Part shown: piece after piece, positions 48,599 to 58,613 of the stretch
Position numbering within the stretch: the first letter of the stretch is position 1
Layout of the letters: every line of letters begins with the position of its first letter
Made by a program: the position numbers and the translations under genes
Assembly: GCF_000175935.2 (NCBI RefSeq)
Contig: NC_014837.1
Location: 2,976,001 to 3,040,000 of the forward strand
DNA from: Pantoea sp. At-9b
GTDB lineage: Bacteria; Pseudomonadota; Gammaproteobacteria; Enterobacterales; Enterobacteriaceae
Length of the DNA stretch: 64,000 bases
Direction of reading: 5' to 3'
The notes under the pieces: model-generated
Told to the model about the DNA's origin: nothing
What the model saw: only the letters and a program-made list of their open reading frames with translations
Database searches by the model: none

Positions 48599-51136
48599 TT
48601 AGCAGCGGACAAACATAATTTTAGGTTTCGGACCGTCAACGCGTTTGCCATTCAGCATGACCTTAAGCACATAGGTCGTGGTTTTACTGTGTGGTACCGC
48701 AATGGCCGCTGTTCCACTGATGCCACCTTTTACATCCGTCTTGCTATTGTTGAGCAACTGGATATTGACCCGTTTCCCGTCTTTATCGTCTTCCGTCAGG
48801 ACGGAAACCTTCTCACCAATAATCGGGTTGTCATAACGGTCGCGCAGGATGATGGTAAAGGTCGCAGGTTTACTCATCTGTATCGTTCCGGGTTTAATTT
48901 TCCCCTCTGTCGACTGACTCTGCCAAATGCGTGCCGAATTCACATCAGCAATCACGATATAAGGCTTCATCACTACCGGTTTTTTCTCACCCGCGACACG
49001 AACGGTCACACTGTAGTTACCCGCTTTTTTCTCAACCAGTGAAGCCGACACGTTACCTTGCTCATCGGTTTTGCCACCATTGTCAGCAGCGATAGTTTTA
49101 CCATTGAGATCGGTAAATTCGAGGATCGCATCCTTCACCGGCTTACCATTGATGTCGGTGGCTTTCACCGTGAAGGTGGCCTTGCTACCCGCGACAAACT
49201 TGTTTTCCGTGCTGACAAAAGCCAGGTTCGTCACCTTAACCACTTCCGCTTCTTTAGCTTTTAGCTTCAGCGTGAGCGGCTGTCCTACCTGCTGGTTGCC
49301 ATGATACAGCACCAGGGTTACCACACCGGTTTCATGTCCGGCGGTCAGATCCACCACATAGTTACCCTGCACTTTACCTAACTCACGGACTTGTCCAATG
49401 GTCACGCGGGAGCTGGCGCGCTGCATCGTATCATGGAGGGTCGCTTCAAGACGCAGATTGCCGGCTTCGTTGCTCAACGGGTTGCCGTCTTTGTCTTTCA
49501 GCTCAATCACCGCATGAGTCTGGTCGCTACCATTGGCCGTGAGTTCATCCTGTCCCAGAGAGAGCGTCGCAACGGCGTAATTCGGCTGTGCGGGTTCTTC
49601 TGGCTGGGTCGGATCTTCAGGCTGAACCGGCTCTTCCGGCACATCTGGCACCACTTGTTGCGCTTTTTCTACCGTGATCTGCACCTGCGCACGCGGAGAG
49701 GCTTTCCCTTTGTTGTCATATGCGATAGCACTTAGGGTGTAACGGTTATCGGCACCGTCTTTATAGGCTGGCAACACCAGCACCGAGTTAGCACCGCTGC
49801 CGACAATTTTACCGCCCGCATTAACCAGCGTCGCATCATCCCAGACAATTTTGCCCAGACCATGCTTCGCCCAAACACTGACACCAAGTGAATGTGTCGT
49901 GCTTTCCACGCCCTGGATGGCATTTGCCAGCGAGAAGGTGATCACCGTCTGCTCACGGTAATCCATGACGATTTCGTTGTTGCGTGACACCAGATCGTAA
50001 CGCGATCCGGCCAGGCTACGCTGCGTTTCTACGGCATCAGGCGACAGATGCCAGTCGAGTGAACGACCAAAATTCCAGTTCAGGTTCAGCCCGACCGTGG
50101 TGTCCTCGCCGCGCTGCATACTCATACGATGACCGGCATCAATCGATACCAGCGGGATGGGCGTCCAGTTTACGCCCAACGTGGCAGCGGAAGGGTTATG
50201 TTGCAGGCGGCCACGGCTGATTAAGGCAACGTTATCACCATAATATTGTTCATATTTTACCTTGCCTCCCAGCTGTGGGTAGACCGGCAGCCAGCTTGAC
50301 AGCTCAATGTCCCAGCCATTGGCCGGACGTTCATCGTGATCGGCAATAAATTTCGAATCATGCCAGCCCGTGAGTTTAAAATAGCCATTTGCGGCCAGAC
50401 GCAATGCATCCGTTCCCAGCTCAGCCCCTAGCCCGATGCGACGGTTGCTGCCGCTGAAATCATTATCAAAGAAGACGTTATTACCCAGCATCCAGCCCTC
50501 GCCAAAATAACGCGCACCGAGGCCAATATTACCGGTAGTACGGTCATCAGCATGGCGTACCCCCAACTGGCTGAAGATCATGAAATCTTCACGGCTGTTC
50601 CACAGCGGAAGCAACACATCACCGGCATAGTTGTATTTCGCAAAATTTTGCGTTGAGCTGATAGCGACACGGGAAGAGCCGCCGAAACCGTTCAGCCAGG
50701 TTTCTGCCTGCTCGCTGGCCAAGGTATTCAGTTGGTCCTGACCGAACTGACGCACATTAGTGGTTTTGTCGTCCACTTTGCCATCAACCTTGCCGGGTTT
50801 CGCGACCTGGACCGTGGCAGGTGCCAGCGGTAACGTGGTAGCAGCCGGTTTTGCCGCAGGGATCCAAATGGTCTGGCCTGCCGTCGCGGCAAGGAAAGCC
50901 GCTTTATTGCTATAGGCGAAAGAGTTGATTTCCCATAAATGGTCGATCATCAGGTTATTATCGCGGGCAATATCCGCAACGCTTTGACCTGATTTTATGA
51001 TCGTCGACTCAACCGCCATATCCTGATATGGCGTACTCCGCGCATGTGCGAGGCCGGTGACACCCACCGTTGACGCTGCCAGCTGCATAAAAATCGCGGT
51101 ATAAATAGCGGAAAGTTTAAACTTCTTAAATCTCAT
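48599..51136 (-). CDS. Intimin/invasin-family inverse autotransporter (type Ve)
   Basis: An 845-residue outer-membrane adhesin candidate. In order: an extended signal-like N-terminus (1-33, ending GLAHARS); a LysM-type peptidoglycan-binding segment at about 43-93 (IIKSGQSVADIARDNNLMIDHLWEIN, IWIPA); the intimin-type beta-barrel at about 130-395 (ARYFGEGWMLGNNVFFDNDFSG, LSSWLPVYPQLGGKVKYEQYYG, NLNWNFG); an Ig-like repeat (400-492); a Pro/Glu linker (495-518); and three further Ig-like repeats to the C-terminus. No lectin-like cap is seen: the only cysteine is the last residue. It sits between purF and ubiX with its own terminator, so it is an accessory insertion. The ligand is unknown, and the Shine-Dalgarno sequence is weak. 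Confidence 0.93.
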   Translation of the reverse strand: MRFKKFKLSAIYTAIFMQLAASTVGVTGLAHARSTPYQDMAVESTIIKSGQSVADIARDNNLMIDHLWEINSFAYSNKAAFLAATAGQTIWIPAAKPAATTLPLAPATVQVAKPGKVDGKVDDKTTNVRQFGQDQLNTLASEQAETWLNGFGGSSRVAISSTQNFAKYNYAGDVLLPLWNSREDFMIFSQLGVRHADDRTTGNIGLGARYFGEGWMLGNNVFFDNDFSGSNRRIGLGAELGTDALRLAANGYFKLTGWHDSKFIADHDERPANGWDIELSSWLPVYPQLGGKVKYEQYYGDNVALISRGRLQHNPSAATLGVNWTPIPLVSIDAGHRMSMQRGEDTTVGLNLNWNFGRSLDWHLSPDAVETQRSLAGSRYDLVSRNNEIVMDYREQTVITFSLANAIQGVESTTHSLGVSVWAKHGLGKIVWDDATLVNAGGKIVGSGANSVLVLPAYKDGADNRYTLSAIAYDNKGKASPRAQVQITVEKAQQVVPDVPEEPVQPEDPTQPEEPAQPNYAVATLSLGQDELTANGSDQTHAVIELKDKDGNPLSNEAGNLRLEATLHDTMQRASSRVTIGQVRELGKVQGNYVVDLTAGHETGVVTLVLYHGNQQVGQPLTLKLKAKEAEVVKVTNLAFVSTENKFVAGSKATFTVKATDINGKPVKDAILEFTDLNGKTIAADNGGKTDEQGNVSASLVEKKAGNYSVTVRVAGEKKPVVMKPYIVIADVNSARIWQSQSTEGKIKPGTIQMSKPATFTIILRDRYDNPIIGEKVSVLTEDDKDGKRVNIQLLNNSKTDVKGGISGTAAIAVPHSKTTTYVLKVMLNGKRVDGPKPKIMFVRC

Positions 51137-51571
51137 TTTATAAATAACCCAGCAAAGTGAAGACGCTTGTAATCATTAAGCAAGGGGCAAAATAATGTCC
51201 TCCTGTGCTTTTTTCGCCGGGCATTCTCTATTCACTACGCTAAAAACAGTAATGAGATTTTTCACAGATATTTATGATAAGTTTATCCTGATTTTTATTT
51301 CCTGATTTCCTGGCATGACCGGTATGACATCTGAAAACCCCAACGCGTAATCGTCGATGAAAATGACGAACCAGATGATCCATCACAATAATTATCCTGC
51401 ACTGCATGACTGCGCTAAAACTTTAAATCTGATAAGTATGAAAAGCCGCCGGCGTTACTTTTTGACAAAATTCCACCAGGGAAGCAGACCATTATCATAG
51501 TTTTATCATTTGCAGCCAGCGGAACTTATAAGTAGGGAATGAACGGGAAGCTGAACGTTTTTCGACGAAAC
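51137..51571. promoter_or_regulatory. Inverse autotransporter upstream region
   Basis: About 435 bases of AT-rich DNA with no convincing gene, bounded by the purF terminator. It must contain the autotransporter promoter. Several TTATCAT-like and TATAA tracts are present, but no -35/-10 pair stands out. Confidence 0.5.
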
Positions 51572-51599
51572 AAAAAAGACAACCACCGAAGTGATTGCC
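51572..51599 (-). terminator. purF operon terminator with UUCG loop
   Basis: In minus-strand RNA GGCAAUCAC and GUGGUUGUC pair (two G-U pairs) around a UUCG tetraloop, followed by six U residues. It lies 117 bases past the purF stop. Confidence 0.85.
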
Positions 51600-51673
51600 T
51601 TGAAAGATATTAATAACAAAGTTTATTCAGGAAAGGCTGACGGGAAATATAAGCAGTCAAACTCTTTGCCGAA

Positions 51674-51710
51674 GTTGCCCGCTTTTAATCATTGATTAAA
51701 AGCGGGCAAC
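51674..51710. other. Long perfect hairpin just after purF
   Basis: GTTGCCCGCTTTTAATC and its exact complement form a 17-bp stem with an ATT loop, 5 bases after the purF stop. No T-run follows, so it is more likely an mRNA 3' stabiliser or protein site upstream of the real terminator. Confidence 0.75.
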
Positions 51711-51715
51711 ACCAC

Positions 51716-53233
51716 TTAACCTTCGTTATGCAGTTCCAGACCTTCGACTTCAGTCTGGCGCGCAATGGCTTTGGCATCATCATTACGCAGTGACTGGAGA
51801 TAGTCGAGATAACGCTGGTCGACGTCTTTGGTCACGTAGACACCGTTAAACACCGAGCACTCGAACTGCGCGATATCCGGGTTTTCTTCGCGTACCGCTT
51901 CGATCAGATCATCCAGATCCTGGAAAATCAACGCGTCAGCTTTAATCAGCTGGCGGATCTCTTCCACTTCACGGCCATGCGCAATCAGCTCGGTGGCGCT
52001 CGGCATATCGATACCGTAGACGTTCGGGAAACGAATTTCCGGTGCCGCAGAGGCCAGATAAACGCGCTTCGCGCCCGCTTCACGTGCCATCTCAATAATC
52101 TGCTCAGACGTGGTGCCACGCACGATGGAGTCATCCACCAGCAATACGTTCTTGTCACGGAACTCGGCACGGTTGGCATTCAGCTTACGACGTACCGCGC
52201 TGCGGCGCAGATGTTGGCCCGGCATGATAAAGGTACGGCCCACATAACGGTTTTTCACAAAACCCTGACGATAAGGCTTATCCAGAATACGGGCGATTTC
52301 CAGCGCCACATCGGTGGAGGTTTCCGGGATTGGAATCACCACGTCGATGTCGAGATCTTCCCACTCGCGGGCAATTTTCGCGCCGAGCTTGGTGCCCATA
52401 CGCACGCGCGCGCTGTAGACCGAAATCTTGTCGAGGAAGGAATCCGGGCGCGCAAAGTAAACGTACTCGAACAGGCACGGATTGCTTTTTGGGTTTTCAG
52501 CACACTGGCGGGTCGACAGCTGGCCTTGCTCGGTGATGTACACCGCTTCGCCCGGTGCGACGTCACGAATAAATTCAAAGCCCAGCGTATCCAGCGCCAC
52601 GCTTTCCGACGCGACCATGTACTCGGTACGACCATCAGCAATGACACGCTTGCCGAGTACCAGCGGACGGATACCGTTCGGGTCGCGGAAGGCCACCATA
52701 CCGTGACCGATAATCATGGATACCACCGCGTATGCCCCGCGCACCTGCTGGTGCACCGCAGCCACAGCGGCAAAAATATTGTCTGCTTCCAGCGGGTAGT
52801 GCTGAAAACGGTCCAGTTCCTGCGCAAAGATATTCAGCAGGATTTCGGAATCTGAGGTGGTGTTGACGTGACGGCGACCCACTTCGAACAGCTGTTTACG
52901 CAGTTCGTGCGCGTTGGTCAGGTTACCGTTGTGCGCCAGCGTAATGCCGTAAGGGGAGTTCACATAGAAAGGTTGCGCTTCAGAGGCGCTGGAGCTGCCC
53001 GCAGTCGGGTAGCGAACGTGACCAATCCCGATGTTGCCTTGCAAACGCTGCATGTGGCGTGCTTCGAAGACATCGCTCACCAGCCCGTTGGCTTTGCGCA
53101 AACGAAAGCAGTTTAGCGCATCGATGGTACAAATGCCGGCGGCATCCTGCCCGCGGTGCTGCAGCACCGTTAACGCGTCATAGATCGACTGGTTTACTGG
53201 CATAAAACCGGTGATACCAACAATACCGCACAT
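51716..53233 (-). CDS. purF: Amidophosphoribosyltransferase
   Basis: A 505-residue first-step purine biosynthesis enzyme, the same length as E. coli PurF. The Ntn glutaminase domain begins with the catalytic Cys2 ([10 protein letters not shown]), exposed by Met removal as in E. coli. Conserved glutaminase marks are [11 protein letters not shown] and [13 protein letters not shown]. The PRPP-binding motif [14 protein letters not shown] lies near residues 363-376. It is controlled with cvpA from a PurR-operated promoter. The cvpA gene ends 36 bases upstream. Confidence 0.98.
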   Translation of the reverse strand: MCGIVGITGFMPVNQSIYDALTVLQHRGQDAAGICTIDALNCFRLRKANGLVSDVFEARHMQRLQGNIGIGHVRYPTAGSSSASEAQPFYVNSPYGITLAHNGNLTNAHELRKQLFEVGRRHVNTTSDSEILLNIFAQELDRFQHYPLEADNIFAAVAAVHQQVRGAYAVVSMIIGHGMVAFRDPNGIRPLVLGKRVIADGRTEYMVASESVALDTLGFEFIRDVAPGEAVYITEQGQLSTRQCAENPKSNPCLFEYVYFARPDSFLDKISVYSARVRMGTKLGAKIAREWEDLDIDVVIPIPETSTDVALEIARILDKPYRQGFVKNRYVGRTFIMPGQHLRRSAVRRKLNANRAEFRDKNVLLVDDSIVRGTTSEQIIEMAREAGAKRVYLASAAPEIRFPNVYGIDMPSATELIAHGREVEEIRQLIKADALIFQDLDDLIEAVREENPDIAQFECSVFNGVYVTKDVDQRYLDYLQSLRNDDAKAIARQTEVEGLELHNEG

Positions 53234-53269
53234 GTTGTCATTTCCTCATTAGCCGCACTCCCGATGGCG

Positions 53270-53755
53270 TCACCGGGGTAAAAAACTGGACGTGCTTTTC
53301 AGATAGTCGAAGAACCACCTGATGATGTAACTGAACTGGGGAATGAGTTGGGACTGCTGCCAGTCCGGGCTTTTCGAGAAGCCGGTGAATGTATCGAGGA
53401 AGAAGAGAATAGCGGCAACGATCAGCACGCCACGCAACGCCCCGAAACAGACCCCCAACACCCTGTCGGTTCCCGACAGGCCGGTCTTTTCAACCAGCGT
53501 GCCGATCACATAGTTCACGATGGCACCCACAATCAGGGTGGCAACGAAGAGCACCGCGATAGCAATGCCGTTGCGAACCAGTTCGTCGTCAAAACCTGTA
53601 AACCAGACTGCAAGGTAGGCGTAGTAGTGACTGGCGACAAAAAACGCACATCCCCAGGTAACGAGAGATAAGGCTTCCCGGACAAACCCACGAACCAGGC
53701 TGACCAGGGCCGAAAAACCAACTACCGCAATAATGACGTAATCAATCCAGATCAT
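53270..53755 (-). CDS. cvpA: Colicin V production accessory protein CvpA
   Basis: A 161-residue inner-membrane protein (E. coli 162) with four hydrophobic segments: DYVIIAVVGFSALVSLVRGFVREAL, the ALFVASHYYAYLAVWF-like stretch, AIAVLFVATLIVGAIVNYVIGTLV and RVLGVCFGALRGVLIVAAILFFL. It is needed for colicin V export in E. coli and linked to envelope stress tolerance; its molecular role is unclear. It is the first gene of cvpA-purF, with a PurR operator about 70 bases upstream. Confidence 0.97.
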   Translation of the reverse strand: MIWIDYVIIAVVGFSALVSLVRGFVREALSLVTWGCAFFVASHYYAYLAVWFTGFDDELVRNGIAIAVLFVATLIVGAIVNYVIGTLVEKTGLSGTDRVLGVCFGALRGVLIVAAILFFLDTFTGFSKSPDWQQSQLIPQFSYIIRWFFDYLKSTSSFLPR

Positions 53756-53806
53756 GAACTCTTCCAGCGCCAGCGCGATTGCACCCCTGCATCCAGTTCG
53801 GGGCGC

Positions 53807-53835
53807 ATTCTAACAGAAAAAGAAAACGTTTGCGT
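53807..53835 (-). promoter_or_regulatory. cvpA-purF promoter with PurR operator
   Basis: The minus strand reads ACGCAAACGTTTTC at 53822-53835, a full match to the PurR consensus, followed by TAGAAT at 53807-53812 as the -10. The arrangement mirrors the E. coli purF operator-promoter, so repression by PurR-hypoxanthine/guanine is expected. Confidence 0.92.
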
Positions 53836-53967
53836 AGGGTTTTCCGGTTCTGCATCCATAAAAAGGGCGATGAAAAAAACTTTCCTCGCCCCAGGCCACT
53901 TCAGCATTATAATCCACTGAAATATAATCAATTTTTATCCAGCATCGCACTGAACACTCCGTGCTAT

Positions 53968-53996
53968 GCCGCGCCTTTTTCAGCTATCGGCGCGGC
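53968..53996. other. Hairpin downstream of dedD
   Basis: GCCGCGCC/GGCGCGGC, an 8-bp stem around a 13-base loop, lies 11 bases past the dedD stop. No T-run follows on the minus strand, so termination is uncertain. Confidence 0.4.
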
Positions 53997-54007
53997 TTAT
54001 CAACGGT

Positions 54008-54742
54008 TTAGCGTGTGCTGTAGGGTTTCACCACCCCACCCAGTCCGGAGAGGTTTTTTAGCTCACCCAGAGCGGCTTGCATCTTCGCCTTGGAGGCATC
54101 CGGCCCGACATAAATACGGGTGATCTGCCCCTGTACCGGCGTCGATGGCACGGTAAAGGCGCGATAACCCGACAGGCGCAGCTGTGCGACGATCTCGTTT
54201 ACCTTGGCCGCGTTTTTCAACGCGCCGAGCTGGACCACGTAAGCCTGCCCGCTGGGGGCTTCCGCTTCGCTTTGCTTCGGTGTTTCAACCGGTTTAGCGG
54301 TTTCCACCGGCTTCGGCTGCTCGACGGGCTTCGGCTCCACCGGTTTCGGTTTCGGTTGCTCGACCGGTTTGGGTTTTGGCGTTTCCACCGGTTTTGGTTT
54401 CACCGTCTGATGCACCGGCGGCGGTGTCACCACCGTGGGTTCGCTGTGCTCCGCAGGTTGCGGGCTGCTATTCTCAGCAGGTGCGGTGGTGGTGGTGGTT
54501 TTGCCATTGGCTTCGCTCTGTGCTGCTCCCGCACCTTCCGGCGGCTGGGCAGGCAGTGACTGCGTTACCGGCGGCACCATTTCGCTGTCCTGCTGGTCAT
54601 CCGGTTTCGGTACCAGCGGAATGGCAGCGAACTCCTCTTTGTAGTGCTTTTTCTTGCCGTCCAGCAAACCCGGTAACACGATGACGCCAACCGCCACCAG
54701 GATTACCGTGCCCACCAAACGGTTCTGAAACTTACTTGCCAC
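54008..54742 (-). CDS. dedD: Cell division protein DedD (SPOR domain)
   Basis: A 244-residue divisome protein, longer than E. coli DedD (220). A single N-terminal TM helix spans residues 8-27 (RLVGTVILVAVGVIVLPGLL). A periplasmic low-complexity linker (about 55-163) holds six KPVE tetrads between residues 117 and 153. The SPOR domain (about 165-242, AYVVQLGALKNAAKVNEIVAQLR) binds denuded septal peptidoglycan. The extra length sits in the linker, which suggests repeat expansion. The start overlaps the folC stop region by 11 bases, so the two are translationally linked. Confidence 0.96.
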   Translation of the reverse strand: MASKFQNRLVGTVILVAVGVIVLPGLLDGKKKHYKEEFAAIPLVPKPDDQQDSEMVPPVTQSLPAQPPEGAGAAQSEANGKTTTTTAPAENSSPQPAEHSEPTVVTPPPVHQTVKPKPVETPKPKPVEQPKPKPVEPKPVEQPKPVETAKPVETPKQSEAEAPSGQAYVVQLGALKNAAKVNEIVAQLRLSGYRAFTVPSTPVQGQITRIYVGPDASKAKMQAALGELKNLSGLGGVVKPYSTR

Positions 54743-56000
54743 TGCCGTTCTCCGCTGCCATCGATTCCATTACCTGTGCCACGGTGTGGAAAGATCCACA
54801 CACCAGAATCACATCCTCGGGTTTGGCCTGCTGACGTGCCGCCTGCCATGCTGAGTCTACGGTAGTAAATGCCTCGCCGCTCGCCAGGTGGGCAATCAAC
54901 TGCTCCGCTGTTGCGCCACGCGGGCCGTCAAGCGGTGCGCAGTACCAGCTATCCACCTGTGGTGCCAGCGCCGCCAGTGTCCCGGCGATATCTTTATCAT
55001 GCAGCATGCCAACCACCGCATGTACCTTACCCGCACGCGGCAATTCAGCCAGACGTGAAGCCAGATAATAAGCGGCATGAGGATTATGTGCCACATCGAG
55101 GATCACACGTGGCGCAGTGCTCACCGTCTGGAAACGGCCCGGCAAAATGGCCAGCGGCAGATGTTGACGGATGATCGCTTCGCTCACCGTCAACCCTGAG
55201 GCACGCAGTGCGATAAGCGCGGTAGCGGCGTTGGGGAGCGGTACTTGTGGAAGCGGCAGGTCACGCAATTCACCCTGCGCATCCTGCAATGTCCAGCTGT
55301 CGCCCTGCTGTTGCCATTGCCAGTCACGGTTAAGCTGCGACAACTGCGCGCCCTTCTCTGCCGCCACTTCGGCGATGGTATGCGGCATAGCGGGTTCGCC
55401 CACCACTGCCGGTTTGCCGCCACGAAACACGCCCGCTTTCTCGCGGCCAATGCTTTCGCGATCCGGTCCCAGCCAGTCGGTATGATCCAGTGCGATGCTG
55501 GTGATCACGGCAACATCCGCATCAACAATATTGGTCGCATCCAGACGTCCGCCAAGGCCGACTTCGAGGATCACCACATCAAGATTCGCCGCCCGGAACA
55601 GATTTAATGCCGATAAGGTGCCGAACTCGAAGTAGGTCAGAGAAATGTCACCGCGCCCGGCTTCAATGTCCGCGAAGCTGGCGCTGTGCAGCGCTTCATC
55701 CAGCTCAGCGCCCTGAACGCGCACCCGCTCGGTGTAACGCACCAGATGCGGCGAGCTGTAGACGCCTACGCGGTATCCGGCCGCCATTAGCAAGGTTTCC
55801 AGCGTGCGGCAGGTGGTGCCTTTGCCGTTAGTACCGGCAACGGTGAAGACAAATGGCGCAGGTTTGAGCAGGTCAAGGCGTGCGGCGACGCGCTGAATAC
55901 GGTCCAGCCCCAGTTCGATAGGCTGAGAATGCAGATGTTCAAGATAATGAAGCCACGTGGCCAAAGGCGACGTGGCTTGAGGAAGGTGAAGAGTGTCCAT
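54732..56000 (-). CDS. folC: Bifunctional dihydrofolate synthase/folylpolyglutamate synthase
   Basis: A 422-residue Mur-ligase-fold enzyme, the same length as E. coli FolC. It adds glutamate to dihydropteroate and extends folate polyglutamates. The P-loop is FTVAGTNGKGTTCRTLE near residues 52-68. Other marks are YSSPHLVRYTERVRV, LEVGLGGRLDATNIVDADVAVITSIALDHTDWLG and the C-terminal domain VILDVAHNPHAAYYLASRL. The C-terminal coding end overlaps dedD. The accD terminator-like hairpin lies 38 bases upstream, so folC may rely partly on read-through. Confidence 0.97.
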   Translation of the reverse strand: MDTLHLPQATSPLATWLHYLEHLHSQPIELGLDRIQRVAARLDLLKPAPFVFTVAGTNGKGTTCRTLETLLMAAGYRVGVYSSPHLVRYTERVRVQGAELDEALHSASFADIEAGRGDISLTYFEFGTLSALNLFRAANLDVVILEVGLGGRLDATNIVDADVAVITSIALDHTDWLGPDRESIGREKAGVFRGGKPAVVGEPAMPHTIAEVAAEKGAQLSQLNRDWQWQQQGDSWTLQDAQGELRDLPLPQVPLPNAATALIALRASGLTVSEAIIRQHLPLAILPGRFQTVSTAPRVILDVAHNPHAAYYLASRLAELPRAGKVHAVVGMLHDKDIAGTLAALAPQVDSWYCAPLDGPRGATAEQLIAHLASGEAFTTVDSAWQAARQQAKPEDVILVCGSFHTVAQVMESMAAENGSGK

Positions 56001-56033
56001 GTGTCCCGTTAACTAACTTTATACGGTGCATTG

Positions 56034-56059
56034 GTGAAAAGGCGCATTACTGCGCCTTT
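56034..56059 (-). terminator. Hairpin/terminator between accD and folC
   Basis: On the minus strand AAAGGCGCA/TGCGCCTTT, a 9-bp stem with loop GTAA, runs into a short T tract (TTTTC counting the last stem bases). It is probably a partial terminator, since folC follows on the same strand. Confidence 0.7.
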
Positions 56060-56069
56060 CCGTTGCCTG

Positions 56070-56978
56070 TCAGGCCTCGTTGCTCTCCGGCTCAGCCGCA
56101 ATCGGCTGATCACCATCCTGCAGCGGCGCTGGCAGGTTCATCATTTTCGCCAGCAGGCTGGCCAGCTTAAAGCGCATCTCCGGACGACGGATGATCATAT
56201 CGATCGCGCCTTTTTCAATCAGGAACTCACTGCGCTGGAAGCCCGGCGGCAGTTTTTCGCGGACGGTTTGTTCGATAACACGCGGACCGGCAAAGCCGAT
56301 CAACGCTTTCGGTTCCGCCACGTTGAGATCGCCCAGCATCGCGAAGCTGGCTGATACGCCGCCCATGGTCGGGTCAGTCAGTACTGAAATATACGGCAGA
56401 CCGCGTTCCTGCATTTTCGCCAGTGCTGCGCTGGTTTTCGCCATCTGCATCAGCGACATCAGCGCTTCCTGCATACGCGCACCGCCACTGGCGGAGAAGC
56501 AGATCAGCGGGCAGTTGTCTTCCAACGCCTGCTCAACCGCACGCACGAAACGCGCACCCACGACAGAACCCATTGAGCCGCCCATAAAGGAGAACTCAAA
56601 CGCAGCAGCAACGATCGGCATGCCGTGCAGCTGGCCTTTCATCACGATCAGAGCATCTTTCTCGTCGGTCTCTTTCTGAGCCGCCGCCAGACGATCTTTG
56701 TACTTCTTCGAGTCACGGAACTTTAACAGATCCTTCGGTTCCAGCTCGCTACCTAATTCTACCAGCGTTCCTTCATCCAGCAGGCTATGCAGGCGCTCAC
56801 GGGCGTGCATGCGCATGTGATGGTCGCACTTCGGGCAGACCTCAAGATTACGCTCCAGCTCGGCGCGATACAGCACCTGGCCACAGCTGTCGCACTTGGT
56901 CCAGACCCCTTCCGGGATGTTGGCACGGCGCGTCGGCGTAATATTGCTTTTGTTAAGTATGCGTTCAATCCAGCTCAT
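56070..56978 (-). CDS. accD: Acetyl-CoA carboxylase carboxyltransferase subunit beta
   Basis: A 302-residue beta subunit (E. coli 304) of the carboxyltransferase that makes malonyl-CoA with AccA. An N-terminal zinc ribbon is visible as [24 protein letters not shown] at about 28-51. The crotonase-fold body includes [48 protein letters not shown] and [25 protein letters not shown]. The zinc domain also binds nucleic acid in E. coli AccD. A 132-base spacer separates it from dedA. Confidence 0.98.
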   Translation of the reverse strand: MSWIERILNKSNITPTRRANIPEGVWTKCDSCGQVLYRAELERNLEVCPKCDHHMRMHARERLHSLLDEGTLVELGSELEPKDLLKFRDSKKYKDRLAAAQKETDEKDALIVMKGQLHGMPIVAAAFEFSFMGGSMGSVVGARFVRAVEQALEDNCPLICFSASGGARMQEALMSLMQMAKTSAALAKMQERGLPYISVLTDPTMGGVSASFAMLGDLNVAEPKALIGFAGPRVIEQTVREKLPPGFQRSEFLIEKGAIDMIIRRPEMRFKLASLLAKMMNLPAPLQDGDQPIAAEPESNEA

Positions 56979-57110
56979 TGATGACCTTTCTGTTTAAAAC
57001 CGACCTGGTCCAGTCTTCTCATTGCTGCTGAAATCACCTTCAGCAGGCCGTAAATGTCGCTCATTAAACCACAACCGCTTCTCGCTGTGGATAAAAATCT
57101 GGTTACGGGC

Positions 57111-57773
57111 TTACTGAGGTTTTTGCTGACGCGCCTGACGACGATGACGCCAGACTTCAATCACGCCCGGCAGAATCGACACCACAATGATAGCGACAAT
57201 CAACAGTTTCAGGTTCTCCTGCACCACCGGCAAATCACCAAACAGATAGCCCGCGTAAGAGAACAGCAATACCCACAGCAATGCACCCGCAACGTTAAAG
57301 AGCGCGAAGTGACGATAGGACATGTGCCCCATCCCTGCCACAAAGGGGGCAAAGGTTCGCACGATTGGTACAAAGCGTGCAAGTATTATGGTTTTGCCAC
57401 CGTGACGATCGTAGAAAGCGTGGGTCTTATCCAGATAGCTGCGACGGAAAATCTTGGAGTTGGGATTACGGAATAACTTCTCGCCAAACAGACGGCCAAT
57501 GGTGTAGTTCACAGCGTCACCGAGAATGGCAGCGATCACCATCAGGGCCACCATCAGATGCACATTGAGATCATTACTCGGCAGTGCCGCCAGCGCCCCG
57601 GCAACAAACAGCAGCGAATCCCCCGGCAGGAACGGTGTCACCACCAGGCCGGTTTCACAGAACAGAATCAGGAACAGAATGGCGTAAATCCAGATGCCGT
57701 ACTGCGCCACCAGCTCGGCCAAATGCACATCAATATGCAGAATAAAATCGACGATAAAATGGATGAACTCCAT
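57111..57773 (-). CDS. dedA: DedA-family inner-membrane protein
   Basis: A 220-residue VTT/SNARE-associated-domain membrane protein (E. coli DedA 219). Conserved marks are [29 protein letters not shown] near 40-70, the reentrant-loop residues, and [31 protein letters not shown] ([34 protein letters not shown]) near 130-160. DedA family proteins act in lipid-carrier recycling and membrane homeostasis. The frame reaches to 57806; [10 protein letters not shown] at 57773 with AAGGAG nine bases upstream is preferred. It lies 33 bases after truA. Confidence 0.96.
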   Translation of the reverse strand: MEFIHFIVDFILHIDVHLAELVAQYGIWIYAILFLILFCETGLVVTPFLPGDSLLFVAGALAALPSNDLNVHLMVALMVIAAILGDAVNYTIGRLFGEKLFRNPNSKIFRRSYLDKTHAFYDRHGGKTIILARFVPIVRTFAPFVAGMGHMSYRHFALFNVAGALLWVLLFSYAGYLFGDLPVVQENLKLLIVAIIVVSILPGVIEVWRHRRQARQQKPQ

Positions 57774-57806
57774 AAAGCCAGGCTCCTTACATCCTTCGAG
57801 TAACAA

Positions 57807-58613
57807 TTAATCCGCGAGGAACAATGGTCCCAGCGCAGGCTGAGGTAACGCAAAGTGGGATGGATAATCCACCGCCACCAAATACAACCCCTCGGCTCTG
57901 GCGGTCGCTGCGGCCAGCGTGCGATCTTTCGCTGCCAACAGCGTTGCCATCCAGCTTTCCGGCTGATTGCCGCAGCCAATTTCCATCAGGCTGCCTACTA
58001 TGTTGCGCACCATATGATGCACAAACGCATTCGCTTTGATATCCACAATCACATACGGTCCCTGGCGCGTGACGTTGAGATGCATCACATTGCGCCACGG
58101 TGTCCGTGACTGGCACTGCACGGCACGAAATGAGGTGAAATCATTTTCGCCCAGCAGGCATTGCCCGGCGCGCTGCATCTTTTCCACATCTAGCGGATGA
58201 TAAAAATGCGTGACACCGCTGCCGAGAATCGCCGGACGCAGCCGCTGATTGTAAATCACGTAGCGGTAACGCCGCGCCGTCGCGCTGAAGCGCGCATGAA
58301 ACGTTTCCGGCACCGCTTTGACCCAACGCACGGCGATATCCGGCGGCAGGTTGGCATTGACGCCCAGCGTCCAGGCCCCATCGGCACGCTGTGAGGTGGT
58401 TTCGAAATGCACCACCTGCCCCGTACCATGCACACCGGCATCGGTTCGTCCGGCGCAGAACACGCTCACGTCATGGTTAGCCACTTTCGACAGCGCTTTT
58501 TCCAGCTTTTCCTGCACGCTGCGTACTTCCTGCTGCCGCTGCCAGCCATAATAACGGCTGCCGTCATACTCAATACCCAGCGCCAGCTTATGCGTGTTAC
58601 CTTCAGACAACAT
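57807..58613 (-). CDS. truA: tRNA pseudouridine(38-40) synthase
   Basis: A 268-residue pseudouridine synthase (E. coli 270) that modifies positions 38-40 of the tRNA anticodon arm. The catalytic aspartate is D58 in [20 protein letters not shown]. Other marks are [34 protein letters not shown] and [18 protein letters not shown]. Its ATG overlaps the usg stop by one base (TAATG), which fits the pdxB-usg-truA operon known from E. coli. Confidence 0.97.
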   Translation of the reverse strand: MLSEGNTHKLALGIEYDGSRYYGWQRQQEVRSVQEKLEKALSKVANHDVSVFCAGRTDAGVHGTGQVVHFETTSQRADGAWTLGVNANLPPDIAVRWVKAVPETFHARFSATARRYRYVIYNQRLRPAILGSGVTHFYHPLDVEKMQRAGQCLLGENDFTSFRAVQCQSRTPWRNVMHLNVTRQGPYVIVDIKANAFVHHMVRNIVGSLMEIGCGNQPESWMATLLAAKDRTLAAATARAEGLYLVAVDYPSHFALPQPALGPLFLAD

